Source: an uncultured Poribacteria bacterium (lineage in GTDB: Bacteria > Poribacteria > WGA-4E > WGA-3G). From it: DNA of 64,000 nt. The stretch lies in contig OX639973.1 of NCBI GenBank assembly GCA_951828385.1, forward strand, positions 62,001-126,000. The letters run 5' to 3'. The translations under genes were made by a program, and so were the position numbers. The first letter of the stretch is position 1, and each line of letters starts with the position of its first letter. Below, piece after piece: positions 8,608 to 17,379 of the stretch. The notes under the pieces were generated by a model. That model was given only the letters and a program-made list of their open reading frames with translations, was not told the DNA's origin and made no database searches.

Positions 8608-8678
8608 TCCATATTTGTATTTCATTCTTCAACGCATGTTTAATTATCAAACTCACGTGAATCCATAATAAGGAGACC

Positions 8679-9182
8679 ATGAAACAGGAAAAGCAAAATG
8701 GACATTTCTTCAGTGAACCTGAGCAAAATGGTAACCACTTAGACATCGAAGAATTGACACTATCAGAGGAAGCAGCGTTCCTCATTCAACTTATTTTTGA
8801 GGAATTTGAGGAACTCCTAAACGACTACCCACACCACGCCGCTTACTGTTTCGCATCAATCATTCATCTGTCAGACACAGCGGAGAATCTCTCACACTTC
8901 GCACGGCGACTCGGAATGTGGCTGTGGATTGAAGTACTCTCTTTTCAAACCGAGGAACCTTTAAGCCTCAGCGCACTTGCTGAACACTTTGATACCGATG
9001 TGGAAACCGTTCAAAAAGGGATTGACGAACTCGTGAAGACCGGGCAATTTAAGATGGAGTGGCAACAAGAAAATAAGATTAAACTCGCACCCCGTATGTT
9101 GAAAGAGACCGTCATCCATTTTGCTGAACATGTCTTGAACGGGATAAAAATGGGGGAACAAGAAGAAGGAGCAGAACTCTAA
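8679..9182 (+). CDS. Conserved-looking hypothetical protein with winged-helix-like region
   Basis: 167 aa; ATG follows ATAAGGAGACC. I do not recognise the family. It is acidic and mostly helical. Residues about 98-130 (EPLSLSALAEHFDTDVETVQKGIDELVKTG) read like a helix-turn-helix with a following wing. Its TAA immediately precedes the ATG of the DHFR gene, so the two are probably co-transcribed. A DNA-binding or replication-linked role is possible but not shown. Confidence 0.7.
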   Translation: MKQEKQNGHFFSEPEQNGNHLDIEELTLSEEAAFLIQLIFEEFEELLNDYPHHAAYCFASIIHLSDTAENLSHFARRLGMWLWIEVLSFQTEEPLSLSALAEHFDTDVETVQKGIDELVKTGQFKMEWQQENKIKLAPRMLKETVIHFAEHVLNGIKMGEQEEGAEL

Positions 9183-9671
9183 ATGCTAATTTCAATGATC
9201 GCCGCGATGGACAAAAATCGACTGATCGGCAACGGACCAGACATCCCATGGCAGATGCCTGCTGACCGACGACATTTTCGCGACATGACCATCGGCAAAC
9301 CTGTCGTTATGGGACGCAAAACTTTTGAAACCCTCAAACGCCCCTTAGGCAAGCGGCGCAATATTATTCTTACGCGGAACACGGTTTACGAGGCACCGAA
9401 AGGTTGTATCGTCGCACACTCCGTAGAAGATGTTATAAAACGCTCTCAGGAAGCGGAAGAACTCATGATATGCGGGGGCGCGCCTATCTACGAAGCCTTT
9501 TTACCGCACGCAGATAGGCTCTATATCACGCAGATTCATGCTACGTTTGAAGGCGATGTCTATTTCCCAGCGTTTGACATGGCAGACTGGCAGGAAGTGA
9601 AACGCATTGACGGCGAACCTGACGACAAGAATCCTTACCCCTACAGTTTTCTGTTTTTAGAAAGAAGATAG
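9183..9671 (+). CDS. folA: Dihydrofolate reductase
   Basis: 162 aa. Reduces dihydrofolate with NADPH and regenerates the folate used by ThyA. Typical features are ISMIAAMDKNRLIGNGPDIPW at the N-terminus, DRRHFRDMTIGKPVVMGRKTFE (acidic Asp of the active site, then the NADPH loop), ILTRN, and MICGGAPIYEAFLPHADRLYIT with the GG cofactor motif. It starts one base after the stop of the upstream gene. Confidence 0.96.
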   Translation: MLISMIAAMDKNRLIGNGPDIPWQMPADRRHFRDMTIGKPVVMGRKTFETLKRPLGKRRNIILTRNTVYEAPKGCIVAHSVEDVIKRSQEAEELMICGGAPIYEAFLPHADRLYITQIHATFEGDVYFPAFDMADWQEVKRIDGEPDDKNPYPYSFLFLERR

Positions 9672-9685
9672 AAAGGAGCAAACCT

Positions 9686-10318
9686 GTGCTTAACCTTTGT
9701 ATGCTCTCAGGTTCTTTTGAATACGACTCGGAAGCATCTTTGATCATTTTCCAGCAGTTTGTTGAAAAACACTACCCGATCAAAACAAATCTAATCGTCT
9801 ATAGTTCGGAAGATGATGATCCTTCTTTAGCAGCGTTAGATGACGCAGATGCGCTGTTAGTTTTCACGCGGCGTCTCAATACAGATGGCGCATCACTCAG
9901 CCAATTTCAAGGTTACTGCGAACAAGGGAGACCCATTGTTGGCGTTAGGACAGCCAGCCACGCGTATCAAAACTGGCTTGCGTTTGATAAAGATGTTCTC
10001 GGCGGCGACTATCAAGGGCATTACGGTCATGGACCCATTACCCGTGTTGAAATCGTTGAGGCGGAACATCCAATTTTGAAGGATATACCAGCGTTTGATA
10101 CCTATGGAAGTCTCTATAAGAACCCATCACTTGGTGACGATACATCTTTATTACTGATGGGACAGACCGATGAACATTCAGAACCCGTAGCATGGACACG
10201 CTTGCATAACGGCGGACGTATCTGTTATACTTCATTAGGGCACCAACAAGATTTTGAAGTAGAACCCTTTCTCCAATTCCTCGCACAAAGTATTTTGTGG
10301 GTATCCCGACAGATTTAA
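9686..10318 (+). CDS. ThuA-like domain protein (class I glutamine amidotransferase-like fold)
   Basis: 210 aa, GTG start after GAAAGGAG. Features of ThuA-like proteins are GRPIVGVRTASHAY where the nucleophile elbow would be, VEIVEAEHPILKDIP, and the C-terminal PVAWTRLHNGGRICYTSLGHQQDF. The elbow residue is Thr-Ala-Ser-His rather than Cys, so amidotransferase activity is not expected. ThuA proteins are linked to disaccharide use, and the NagA gene that follows 25 nt later supports a carbohydrate role. Confidence 0.88.
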   Translation: MLNLCMLSGSFEYDSEASLIIFQQFVEKHYPIKTNLIVYSSEDDDPSLAALDDADALLVFTRRLNTDGASLSQFQGYCEQGRPIVGVRTASHAYQNWLAFDKDVLGGDYQGHYGHGPITRVEIVEAEHPILKDIPAFDTYGSLYKNPSLGDDTSLLLMGQTDEHSEPVAWTRLHNGGRICYTSLGHQQDFEVEPFLQFLAQSILWVSRQI

Positions 10319-10343
10319 CGAAATTTGAGGCACTCTCAGAGAT

Positions 10344-11627
10344 ATGGAAACACTGACAATTACGAATGGCGATATCTATACCCCAACGCATTACGGACAA
10401 GGGAATATCGTCATTCAAGACGACACAATTTCAGAAATAACAACGGATACGTCTCAACCCACAGGTCAGGTCGTTGACGCGTCCGGGTGCCTCGTCATTC
10501 CGGGGTTGATTGATGGATTAATACATGGCGGTGGCGGTTATGACACGATGACTGGCGAGGTTGAAGACATAACGGCAATCGCGCGCGCACATGCACGCAG
10601 TGGCGTCACCTCCTTAGTGTTAGGCATCTCCTCCGGCAGCATGGAACAAATCAACAACGCCTTAACCGCTATTGCACGGGTCGTTGACGAACCCGTAGCG
10701 GACGGTTCTCAGATTTTGGGTGCCTATGTTGAAGGGAAATTCGGGAGCCTCGCCAAAAACGGCGCACAGAACGCGAAGTATATTACACCACCGAATTTTG
10801 AAGAATTTCATGCAATGTGGGCAGCCTCGGATGGCACCTTGAAAGTCATTTCGGTCGCACCGGAAAACGATGAAAATTTCCAATTTATCAAGCACATCGC
10901 AGCCCATAAGACAGACGCATACAACGACATCGTCATCGCAATGGGGCACACAAATGCTACATATCAACAAGCGATGGCAGCGATTGACGCTGGCATCACA
11001 CGCGCCACACATACCTACAACGGTATGAGCGGAATGCATCACCGAACACTCGGTGCTGTCGAAGCGGTACTCTCCCACCCAGATATCCACGCCGAACTTA
11101 TCATTGACGAACACCATGTCCACCCCTTTTGGGGGAACAACCTGATTCAGCAGAAAGGAATTCACGCAGTTGGATTGATTACAGACTGTACAGAACTCGC
11201 CGGGGTCCCTACTGAAGCATGGAGAGAGTCAGCAACATACATCCCTCAGCTGGATGCCTATCGTCTCAATGAAGATGCAATCTCTGAACACGATACCGCT
11301 TTTGAAGCTGGCACGACTGAGAAGTACGTACGCAATGGCGCGATGTGGCTTGATGTCGGCAAACCAACCGAACGCCTTGCAGGGGCAACAATCACTCTTA
11401 TGGAGGGTCTCCGCAATGTCATCAATTGGGGAAATTCTCTCGAAGATGCGTTAACAATGGCAACATCAACACCCGCACAAAATTTAGGTGTCGCGGCATC
11501 CGTGGGTTCAATTGCAACCGGCAAAAAAGCAGATATTGTTATTGTCAATAAAAATTTAAGCGTCCGGACGGTTATTTTACGTGGAAAGTTGCTAAAAAAC
11601 TACAGCGTATCTCATAAATCGTTTTAG
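10344..11627 (+). CDS. nagA: N-acetylglucosamine-6-phosphate deacetylase, C-terminus altered by island insertion
   Basis: 427 aa amidohydrolase. It removes acetate from GlcNAc-6-P. Metal and substrate motifs: LIDGLIHGGGGYDT (only one His of the usual pair, as in some one-metal enzymes), YVEGKFG with the Glu ligand, MGHTNATY, THTYNGMSGMHHR, IIDEHHVHP and ITDCTELAG with the catalytic Asp. Beyond the 47-bp repeat (11555-11601) the last eight residues, YSVSHKSF, are encoded by island DNA. At the other repeat copy the same frame ends at once (LLKN, stop), which was probably the original C-terminus. Confidence 0.93.
   Translation: METLTITNGDIYTPTHYGQGNIVIQDDTISEITTDTSQPTGQVVDASGCLVIPGLIDGLIHGGGGYDTMTGEVEDITAIARAHARSGVTSLVLGISSGSMEQINNALTAIARVVDEPVADGSQILGAYVEGKFGSLAKNGAQNAKYITPPNFEEFHAMWAASDGTLKVISVAPENDENFQFIKHIAAHKTDAYNDIVIAMGHTNATYQQAMAAIDAGITRATHTYNGMSGMHHRTLGAVEAVLSHPDIHAELIIDEHHVHPFWGNNLIQQKGIHAVGLITDCTELAGVPTEAWRESATYIPQLDAYRLNEDAISEHDTAFEAGTTEKYVRNGAMWLDVGKPTERLAGATITLMEGLRNVINWGNSLEDALTMATSTPAQNLGVAASVGSIATGKKADIVIVNKNLSVRTVILRGKLLKNYSVSHKSF
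11555..11601. repeat. 47-bp direct repeat, left border of the island (nagA 3' end)
   Basis: Identical over 47 bp to 42062-42108, starting TTTAAGCGTCCGG and ending GCTAAAAAACT. The copy here lies within nagA and carries its last conserved codons. The two copies bracket 30.5 kb of accessory genes. Confidence 0.9.
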
Positions 11628-11820
11628 AAGTCTTTGCCATATATTCTTAAAAGCAAATCCCTTTTTTCCCTGAAAATGCTATCGTCATCGTAACTTCTTC
11701 TGATATCACTATCAAACTTATTGAAGTATGTCTGAACGTTTGCCATAGACTTTTATGTCCTGCAACGTGTTTTCACGAGGTAGGCATTATGGCATTTCTG
11801 CCCTCAAACCTGATAAGTTC

Positions 11821-12240
11821 CTACAAACGGCGGATAGTTAGCATTGATCTCATTTTTGCTTCCGCTACAATTCCTGCACCTAAGAAAGCCGACAGATTAC
11901 TTGCAACTCCCAATGTTTGTCCAATTGCAGCGGAGCGATACGACTTCAGTTTTCTAAGTTCCTGTTGGTACGGTTCTTTTGTCGCACGGATAGCAGGTAG
12001 AACATCCATGTGGAATTGAACACCATCTGAATAATCCAGTGTCCAACAACGCCGTCCTTCTTCCTGAAGACTTACCTGATAGCTGCTATTACTAACATAA
12101 GTTTTAATTGCATCCCCGACTAAATTCTTTAACCCCCACGGGGTTATATCGTTTGCTGGCTGTTTCAGTACTGAATAACACCATAAAAACGTATCTAACC
12201 CTTGTGGCATGAGCGTTTTTATGGGTAAGGATCCAGTCGC
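11821..12240 (-). pseudogene. Degenerate CD-NTase (SMODS-like) fragment
   Basis: Minus-strand frame reading KATGSLPIKTLMPQ, then GLKNLVGDAIKTY, RRCWTLDYSDGVQFHMDVLPAI. GS-x-x-x-x-T followed by a late D-V-L-P-A resembles the nucleotidyltransferase core of CBASS cyclases. The D-x-D expected after the GS motif is not there (LDTFLWCYSVL), an in-frame TAG sits just upstream, and the helical C-terminal domain is missing. I treat it as a relic of a defence gene. The remaining 11628-11820 and 12241-12375 contain nothing else I can name except the promoter element. Confidence 0.4.
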
Positions 12241-12269
12241 TTTTCTCTATAAATAGGTGGAAAAAATAA

Positions 12270-12326
12270 ATTTTCATTTTTTTTTTTCATTTTGCACGTT
12301 TTCCGATTAAAAAAAGCCTCTTTAAG
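12270..12326 (+). promoter_or_regulatory. Island promoter element A (T-rich, CAT, TGCACG-N22-TTTAAG)
   Basis: A T-rich run, CAT, TGCACG at 12293-12298, exactly 22 nt, then TTTAAG from 12321. The same arrangement precedes the sigma-factor gene and the second redox fusion. The glycosyltransferase start is 55 nt after TTTAA. It is probably a promoter or activator site of the island regulon. Confidence 0.7.
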
Positions 12327-12375
12327 AATAGGAATCGGAAGTTTCATTAAAAAAACGGAAAGGTAAAAATAAAAG

Positions 12376-14091
12376 ATGCTTGGTTTTCCGAAAATATTGC
12401 ACCAACTTCATCTCTTTGAAAAAGATGGTGTCCCTTATGCTGCGGATCTTGAGAAAGCGCGTGTTGTTGAACTTTCTGCTGTAATGGTGGATATCCTGAA
12501 ACTCGCCGAGACACAAACGGATGCTGCGATTGTCAATAAGCTGGAAGCCTCTTATGAAGCGGACGAGATCTCTGAGGCGTTTGAACGGTTCTCGGAACTT
12601 GAGAAAGAAGGATTGCTGTTCAACCGCGGTGAGGACTTAAAGCGGAGTCTCGCGACGGAGAGTAAGTGGCGAAAGCTGCTGGTTGTGATCCCCGGTATCA
12701 ATATGGATTCGTTTTTCGATATTGAGACGTTATCTGCCGGTACGAACATGGCACTCGCTTATATGATTCGGCATCTCACCGAATACACGGACCTCCACTT
12801 TGCGGGTTCTCGGAACAGAAAGATCACAGATGGGGTGTACGAAGTCGATATCGGTATTGATGATTTGGTACGTCTTCGGTCAAAGATCGCTGAGACGTAT
12901 TACGGGATCTTGGCTTTACATCAGGATCGTGAACGGTGGCTACTTCCGCTTTACCGATACCCAGAGTTCCCACCGATTCTGGTTCAGAATCATGCGCCGC
13001 GGGGACACGGTGGACAGGCGATTAATTCGATGCTGCGACATTATGCAGCGATGCGGGAGTGTGATGGGTTTACGGCACCGTCGGATTATGTCCGCGACTT
13101 TTATGCCCATTATATCTGGGATCCGAGTTTCTTCAATACATTGCCGAATGGTGTGGATTCAAAGTTGTTCCGTCCGATGGATAAGATGGCGGCGAAGCGA
13201 CAAATCGCTGAGGAAGTCGGAGATGATCGTATTCCAGTTGCGCCGACCGTCGGGTATCTCTCGCGAGTGCAGTCGGAAAAAGGGGCATCTGTCTACTTGA
13301 AGTTGGCGGCACTGAATCCACATCTGATTTTTATGATTGCGGGACCGGATATGGGAAGGTATGCGTCTCGGCAGCTGCCGGACAATCTTGTGTATGTGGG
13401 TTTCCATCCGCGTGAGAAGTTGCCGCTTGTCTATAATGCGTTTGATGTCTACTGTTTCCCATCGATGTCGGGCGAGGAGACATTCGGGCTAACGGTGTTG
13501 GAAGCGATGGCGTGTGGCGTGCCACCTGTCGTTCCGAATTTCGATGGTGTCCCAGCGGTTGTCGGCGATGCAGGACTGGTGGCGGATGCTGATAATTTTC
13601 AGCAAGATGTCGCAACGCTTGTGAGTTATCCGTGTCCGATGAGTTTTACAGAGAAGATCAATACACTGCTAAACAATACAGAAATGTGGCAAGCACTTTC
13701 TGAGAAGGCAAGACAACGGGCACTCTTGTTCACTTGGTATAAGACGGCACGCCGGATTGTGCAGTTATTTGAGATGCTGCATCAAAAGAAAAAGTTAATC
13801 AATCGAAACAGGCTTCTGAATGTGTTCGCACCGGCACAACCGATAGAAGGTGAAGAACCAGATGGACAGAACTGTAGGTCGGTTGTGCTGAGTATGAATA
13901 CCCATTACGAGCGGTGTCTGATTCGAGATGCAGTCTATCCGTTGCCTGTTGAGGATGGACTCGTCCTGAGCATTTTGAAAGAGCATACCGCGAGGGAAGC
14001 GGAGTCAATTCTTGCTGCATTGATTGCCGATGAGACACAGGCAAGGGCGATTCTTAAAAGGGTTCGCGGTTTAATCAATGCGACTGCCTAA
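12376..14091 (+). CDS. RRE-GT4: GT4-family glycosyltransferase with N-terminal PqqD-like domain (cassette A, first)
   Basis: 571 aa. Residues about 1-90 (FEKDGVPYAADLEKARVVEL, ILKLAETQTDAAIVNKLEASY, LEKEGLLF) have the pattern of a PqqD-like RiPP recognition element. Residues about 240-470 form a GT-B GT4 domain: LPNGVDSKLFRP, VGYLSRVQSEKG, LVYVGFHPREKLP and GEETFGLTVLEAMACG, with an intact E-x7-E. About 95 C-terminal residues form a small helical module seen in the sister enzymes. No signal peptide. It probably binds the leader of the precursor peptide and transfers a sugar to the core. The GT4 fold is firm; RRE function and substrate are inferred. Confidence 0.88.
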   Translation: MLGFPKILHQLHLFEKDGVPYAADLEKARVVELSAVMVDILKLAETQTDAAIVNKLEASYEADEISEAFERFSELEKEGLLFNRGEDLKRSLATESKWRKLLVVIPGINMDSFFDIETLSAGTNMALAYMIRHLTEYTDLHFAGSRNRKITDGVYEVDIGIDDLVRLRSKIAETYYGILALHQDRERWLLPLYRYPEFPPILVQNHAPRGHGGQAINSMLRHYAAMRECDGFTAPSDYVRDFYAHYIWDPSFFNTLPNGVDSKLFRPMDKMAAKRQIAEEVGDDRIPVAPTVGYLSRVQSEKGASVYLKLAALNPHLIFMIAGPDMGRYASRQLPDNLVYVGFHPREKLPLVYNAFDVYCFPSMSGEETFGLTVLEAMACGVPPVVPNFDGVPAVVGDAGLVADADNFQQDVATLVSYPCPMSFTEKINTLLNNTEMWQALSEKARQRALLFTWYKTARRIVQLFEMLHQKKKLINRNRLLNVFAPAQPIEGEEPDGQNCRSVVLSMNTHYERCLIRDAVYPLPVEDGLVLSILKEHTAREAESILAALIADETQARAILKRVRGLINATA

Positions 14092-14179
14092 TCAATCTTC
14101 TTAATGTTCTGGGCAGAAAGAAAGTTTTCAAGAACTTAGCAACTTTAGGCACTTCACAACTTTAAGTAGGAATAAAATT

Positions 14180-15832
14180 ATGGTATCTCGACGGCGTTAT
14201 CAATTAAAACGTCATCATAAATTTGAACAGGATGAGCGCAAATATGTGGCGGACCTTGAAACGGGGGCCCTTGTTCAGGTAAACGACGTGGAGTGGGAGA
14301 TTCTGGCGCGTTATGAATCTCAGACCCCATATCAGATCGTGAAGCGGTTGAAAAGCAAATACAAACTAACCGCTATCTTTGAAGGGATTGAACGTTTGGA
14401 ACGGCTTGGTGAGCAAGGTATCCTTTTAAGACCAGTCGCTAAACCCGCAGCACCGATGACTGCAAACCGGAATCAGACAGATCGGATGCCGAAGTTGTTG
14501 GTCCCGTTCCATTTTACGCAGGAGAAGTCGGCGTTGGGCTATCTCACAGGACTCAACCGCTACCAGTTTTTGCGGCACCTCTCGGAATTCGCCGAGTTGG
14601 AAACATTGGCTTTTTCTGAGATAGGTGGCGAAAAACAGGAGATACCAGATTTCGACGAGGTTCGGGTTCGGAAGATAGATGTCCCGAAAAGCAACGCTTT
14701 GGCAGCACCGTGGTATGCTCTGGATGGGTATGATGGTATCTTGCTCCTTTCGCAATTCTTGACGGACGATTTGTTATATTACCAGGTGCCTGATGTCCCG
14801 ATTGTTCACTGCATAGATGGCGCCCAGCAGCTGCGGCATATTTTATTAAAAACACTCTTGACGCTCAGTGCGTTCCAGCGTTCAAAAGATACGTTGGTTG
14901 TCAAGGCATCGTGGATGAAGGAGTGGCTCGCTGAGTTGGGGGCACCGGTGGAAAATGTGCACGTGATTCCCGATCGGATAGATGTTGTTGCACCGATCGG
15001 CGATAAGACGTTGGCGAAACAACACACTGCGGCTATCTTTGAGAAGCCGATGTTCACAAAACAACCGGTTGTCGGGTTGATTTCTGGATTTGAACCGAGG
15101 CGCGGCGCGAAGTGGATATCTGCGTTTGCGCGTGCCAATCGGCATCTCGCTATTTTTGTCTACGATGCGATGTTGGCGCAGCACTATCAGCATCCGCCGG
15201 AGAATGTGGTCGTTTTCAATGCGGATGATGAGGAGACTCGGTCGGTTTTATCAATATTTTTCCAAGCGTTAGATCTGGTGTGTTTCCCTGCGATGCCAGG
15301 GACACCGCTCTCAATCGTCTTGGAGGCGATGGCGTTTGGTGCGCCGTGTGTCGCGATGTCGAAGTATGGGATGCCGCCGGAAGTCGCAGGTGCAGGCGTT
15401 ACCATAGAGGCGGACTGGGATCACTTTGGCAACTTCCGTGTGCCGATGCCGGAGTTATCAAGAACAATACACAAATGGTTGCAGCCGTCTAAGGTGAGTG
15501 GATTGTGTGACAATTTTACGGAACGGATCGTTCAGCGACATACGCGAAAGGACGCTGCACAGACGATTGTCCAACTGTTCGCGGAAGGTCTTCAGCGGGA
15601 AACAGACGATTTTGAGGAAATCGAGCGAACGGTGTTCCCACCGATTTTCTGTCGTCGGTATGAACCGGAGACAGGCATGCTCAAATCGAGTGTATATCGG
15701 TTAGGAATCAATAGAAGCGATGATGATTTTGAGACGGCTTTGGCGGAGGTATTGGAAACCGAAGGGCATACGGCTGCTGAAGTGGCATCGGTTTTCAATC
15801 ATTTCCAGCAAGAGCGTTCTGTATGTATGTGA
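14180..15832 (+). CDS. RRE-GT4 with degenerate E-x7-E (cassette A, second)
   Basis: 550 aa. N-terminal PqqD-like domain (FEQDERKYVADLETGALVQV, IVKRLKSKYKL, LGEQGILLRP), then a GT-B domain (VVGLISGFEPRRGAKW, VLEAMAFGAPCVAMSKYGMPPEVAG). The first Glu of E-x7-E is Gly (PGTPLSIVLEAM). It may be inactive, alter donor use, or serve as a non-catalytic partner of the preceding enzyme. It ends 95 nt before the first precursor peptide gene, which suits a joint role. Confidence 0.85.
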   Translation: MVSRRRYQLKRHHKFEQDERKYVADLETGALVQVNDVEWEILARYESQTPYQIVKRLKSKYKLTAIFEGIERLERLGEQGILLRPVAKPAAPMTANRNQTDRMPKLLVPFHFTQEKSALGYLTGLNRYQFLRHLSEFAELETLAFSEIGGEKQEIPDFDEVRVRKIDVPKSNALAAPWYALDGYDGILLLSQFLTDDLLYYQVPDVPIVHCIDGAQQLRHILLKTLLTLSAFQRSKDTLVVKASWMKEWLAELGAPVENVHVIPDRIDVVAPIGDKTLAKQHTAAIFEKPMFTKQPVVGLISGFEPRRGAKWISAFARANRHLAIFVYDAMLAQHYQHPPENVVVFNADDEETRSVLSIFFQALDLVCFPAMPGTPLSIVLEAMAFGAPCVAMSKYGMPPEVAGAGVTIEADWDHFGNFRVPMPELSRTIHKWLQPSKVSGLCDNFTERIVQRHTRKDAAQTIVQLFAEGLQRETDDFEEIERTVFPPIFCRRYEPETGMLKSSVYRLGINRSDDDFETALAEVLETEGHTAAEVASVFNHFQQERSVCM

Positions 15833-15859
15833 GTGTGTCTCGCTGGCAACCAGAGGTTT

Positions 15860-15875
15860 CCCAACTACGGTTGGG
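15860..15875 (+). other. Hairpin with UACG loop in the leader of precursor 1
   Basis: CCCAAC and GTTGGG enclose TACG, a stable UNCG-type tetraloop, 52 nt before the precursor start and upstream of its strong GGGAGGAGG ribosome site. It could stabilise or terminate part of the polycistronic message and let the small gene be expressed at its own level. Confidence 0.5.
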
Positions 15876-15927
15876 AGGCGTATCCCGCCGGGGTGAGATG
15901 CCCGGTAAAAGGGAGGAGGTGAATTTG

Positions 15928-16188
15928 ATGAAAAAGAATCTCCGCGGTAAAATCCGCGAATATATCCAGTCTGAAGAGGGGAAGGTGGGCGTGAAATCGC
16001 CACTGACGCTCGGTGTAGCGGCAGGGGGGCTTCTGTTGGCACATGTGATTGGGACATCTGAAGCAGAACCGGGGTGGTGCTATACTGAGGGAGCTACATG
16101 CGGAGTCTATGGCTCTGCCACTTATATCTGCGGTGGTCCTTGGATTTCGATTGACGGTACCTGGACCGGGACATGTATACCGCAATAA
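15928..16188 (+). CDS. Cys-rich secreted precursor peptide 1 (4 Cys)
   Basis: 86 aa. ATG after GGGAGGAGGTGAATTTG, a very strong ribosome site. Layout: charged N-terminus (about 1-17), conserved SEEG-KVG-VKSPLTLG (15-30), hydrophobic stretch to about 42 (VAAGGLLLAHVI), SEA|E resembling a signal-peptidase site, then a core with four Cys plus Gly, Trp and aromatic residues. The same N-terminal pattern recurs in three other small genes of the island. The G-then-hydrophobic arrangement resembles Flp-type prepilin leaders, and a prepilin-type peptidase gene is close by. I read it as a RiPP-like precursor; the mature product is unknown. Confidence 0.8.
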   Translation: MKKNLRGKIREYIQSEEGKVGVKSPLTLGVAAGGLLLAHVIGTSEAEPGWCYTEGATCGVYGSATYICGGPWISIDGTWTGTCIPQ

Positions 16189-16459
16189 CATCGTCAAGAG
16201 AGTAGGCAGTGTGAACTGCTGCTGTCTCATTGGCTTTTGAGCGTGTGGTGGTTTTTGCTGCCATACGCTCGGACAGGCGATCCATAATTAGGGTGTTTGA
16301 ATCATTCAGGACGAACACGACTTGGGCAGTAAAGGGGTACTGTCTTTAGGTCTTCTTGAGACAGGTTTGGTAGAACGGTTGGGAAACAGTTATGACTACT
16401 GAGATTGTCGGGGAAGTGGATAAACTCAAAAAACTGAGGCGTAAAGGAAAGATATTTGA

Positions 16460-17356
16460 ATGTTATATGAAGATTTTGAGCAGGCGTTTGAAGCGCGTTT
16501 GCAGACACGCGCAGACGCGTATGTGAACGCCGTGGAATACCATCGCGTGCAGTTTGGACAGACGATTGAGTATCTGTTGCGATCTATCTTGGAACAGACG
16601 GATCATCTGATAAAACAGTCTGATGCGGGTTGGGCGCGCACCGAAGACGTTGTGACTGATATTCTCTATTGTGCGAATATGGATGTCGAGCAACTCTTGG
16701 CACTTAAAACTCCGAACGAACTGATGGCGGATAGGGATTTTGAAGCGGTCAAAACGAAACTCTACGAAACGAAGTGTTATCCTGTTAGTGAACATTTGAA
16801 CTATATCTCATTCCCGCCGGCTCTGGAGCGGAAGGCGTTTATTGGCAAGCATTTTGATTGTTTTAAAGCGGATTCATATTTCTGTGATCTGGGTTTCGGT
16901 CCTGGGGTGCTCACTGCGTTTATTTTGGAGCAAAAGGCTTCGTGGCGCGCTGCGGGTGTTGATATTAGCAAGGATTGCCTTCATCACGCGCAGCGACTTT
17001 TAGAGAAAAAAGAGGTTTTGGAAAGGAGCGAATTGTCGGTTGCGGATGTTCGTAGCCTCCCGTATCCTGATGACACTTTTGATGTGGTTGTCGCGGTTGA
17101 GGTGCTTGAGCATATCCCGGACCCCGAAGCGGGTTTAGCGGAAGCGATGCGAGTGCTGAAACCGGGCGGATACGCGATGACTGCACTCCCAGTGCGACTG
17201 CCGCTGTGGATGCATCTCTATGATTTTGATACGCCTGACGAAGTCTTAGCACTCTACGAAAAAGTTGGGCTTGAAGTGGTTGATTTTGAGAAGAAGGAAT
17301 TTCGACTTCAAGGGGGCTCCTTCGTGGATACGTTCGCCTTGAGCGTGAATCCTTAA
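16460..17356 (+). CDS. Class I SAM-dependent methyltransferase
   Basis: 298 aa. Rossmann methyltransferase domain from about 120: motif I FCDLGFGPGVLTAF, acidic AAGVDISKDC, LSVADVRSLPYPDDTFDVVV, EVLEHIPDPEAGLAEAMRVLKPGGYAM. The N-terminal 120 residues are helical and not recognised. It sits directly after precursor 1 and 23 nt before the A24 peptidase gene, so it may methylate the peptide or its sugar. A fragment of a second copy survives at 41886-42032 in the decayed cassette, which shows the gene belongs to the cassette type. Confidence 0.88.
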   Translation: MLYEDFEQAFEARLQTRADAYVNAVEYHRVQFGQTIEYLLRSILEQTDHLIKQSDAGWARTEDVVTDILYCANMDVEQLLALKTPNELMADRDFEAVKTKLYETKCYPVSEHLNYISFPPALERKAFIGKHFDCFKADSYFCDLGFGPGVLTAFILEQKASWRAAGVDISKDCLHHAQRLLEKKEVLERSELSVADVRSLPYPDDTFDVVVAVEVLEHIPDPEAGLAEAMRVLKPGGYAMTALPVRLPLWMHLYDFDTPDEVLALYEKVGLEVVDFEKKEFRLQGGSFVDTFALSVNP

Positions 17357-17379
17357 GAATGAAAGGTTTTTGTGATACG

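Noticed and set aside
10662-11165. 167-codon minus-strand frame over nagA
   Set aside because: Antisense shadow of a well-supported gene.
15841-15927. c-di-GMP or other known riboswitch before precursor 1
   Set aside because: None of the conserved cores of known classes could be matched; only a tetraloop hairpin is clear.
16391-16459. Small frame beginning MTTEIVGEVDKLKKL before the methyltransferase
   Set aside because: Very short, overlaps the methyltransferase start and lacks leader or Cys features of the precursors.
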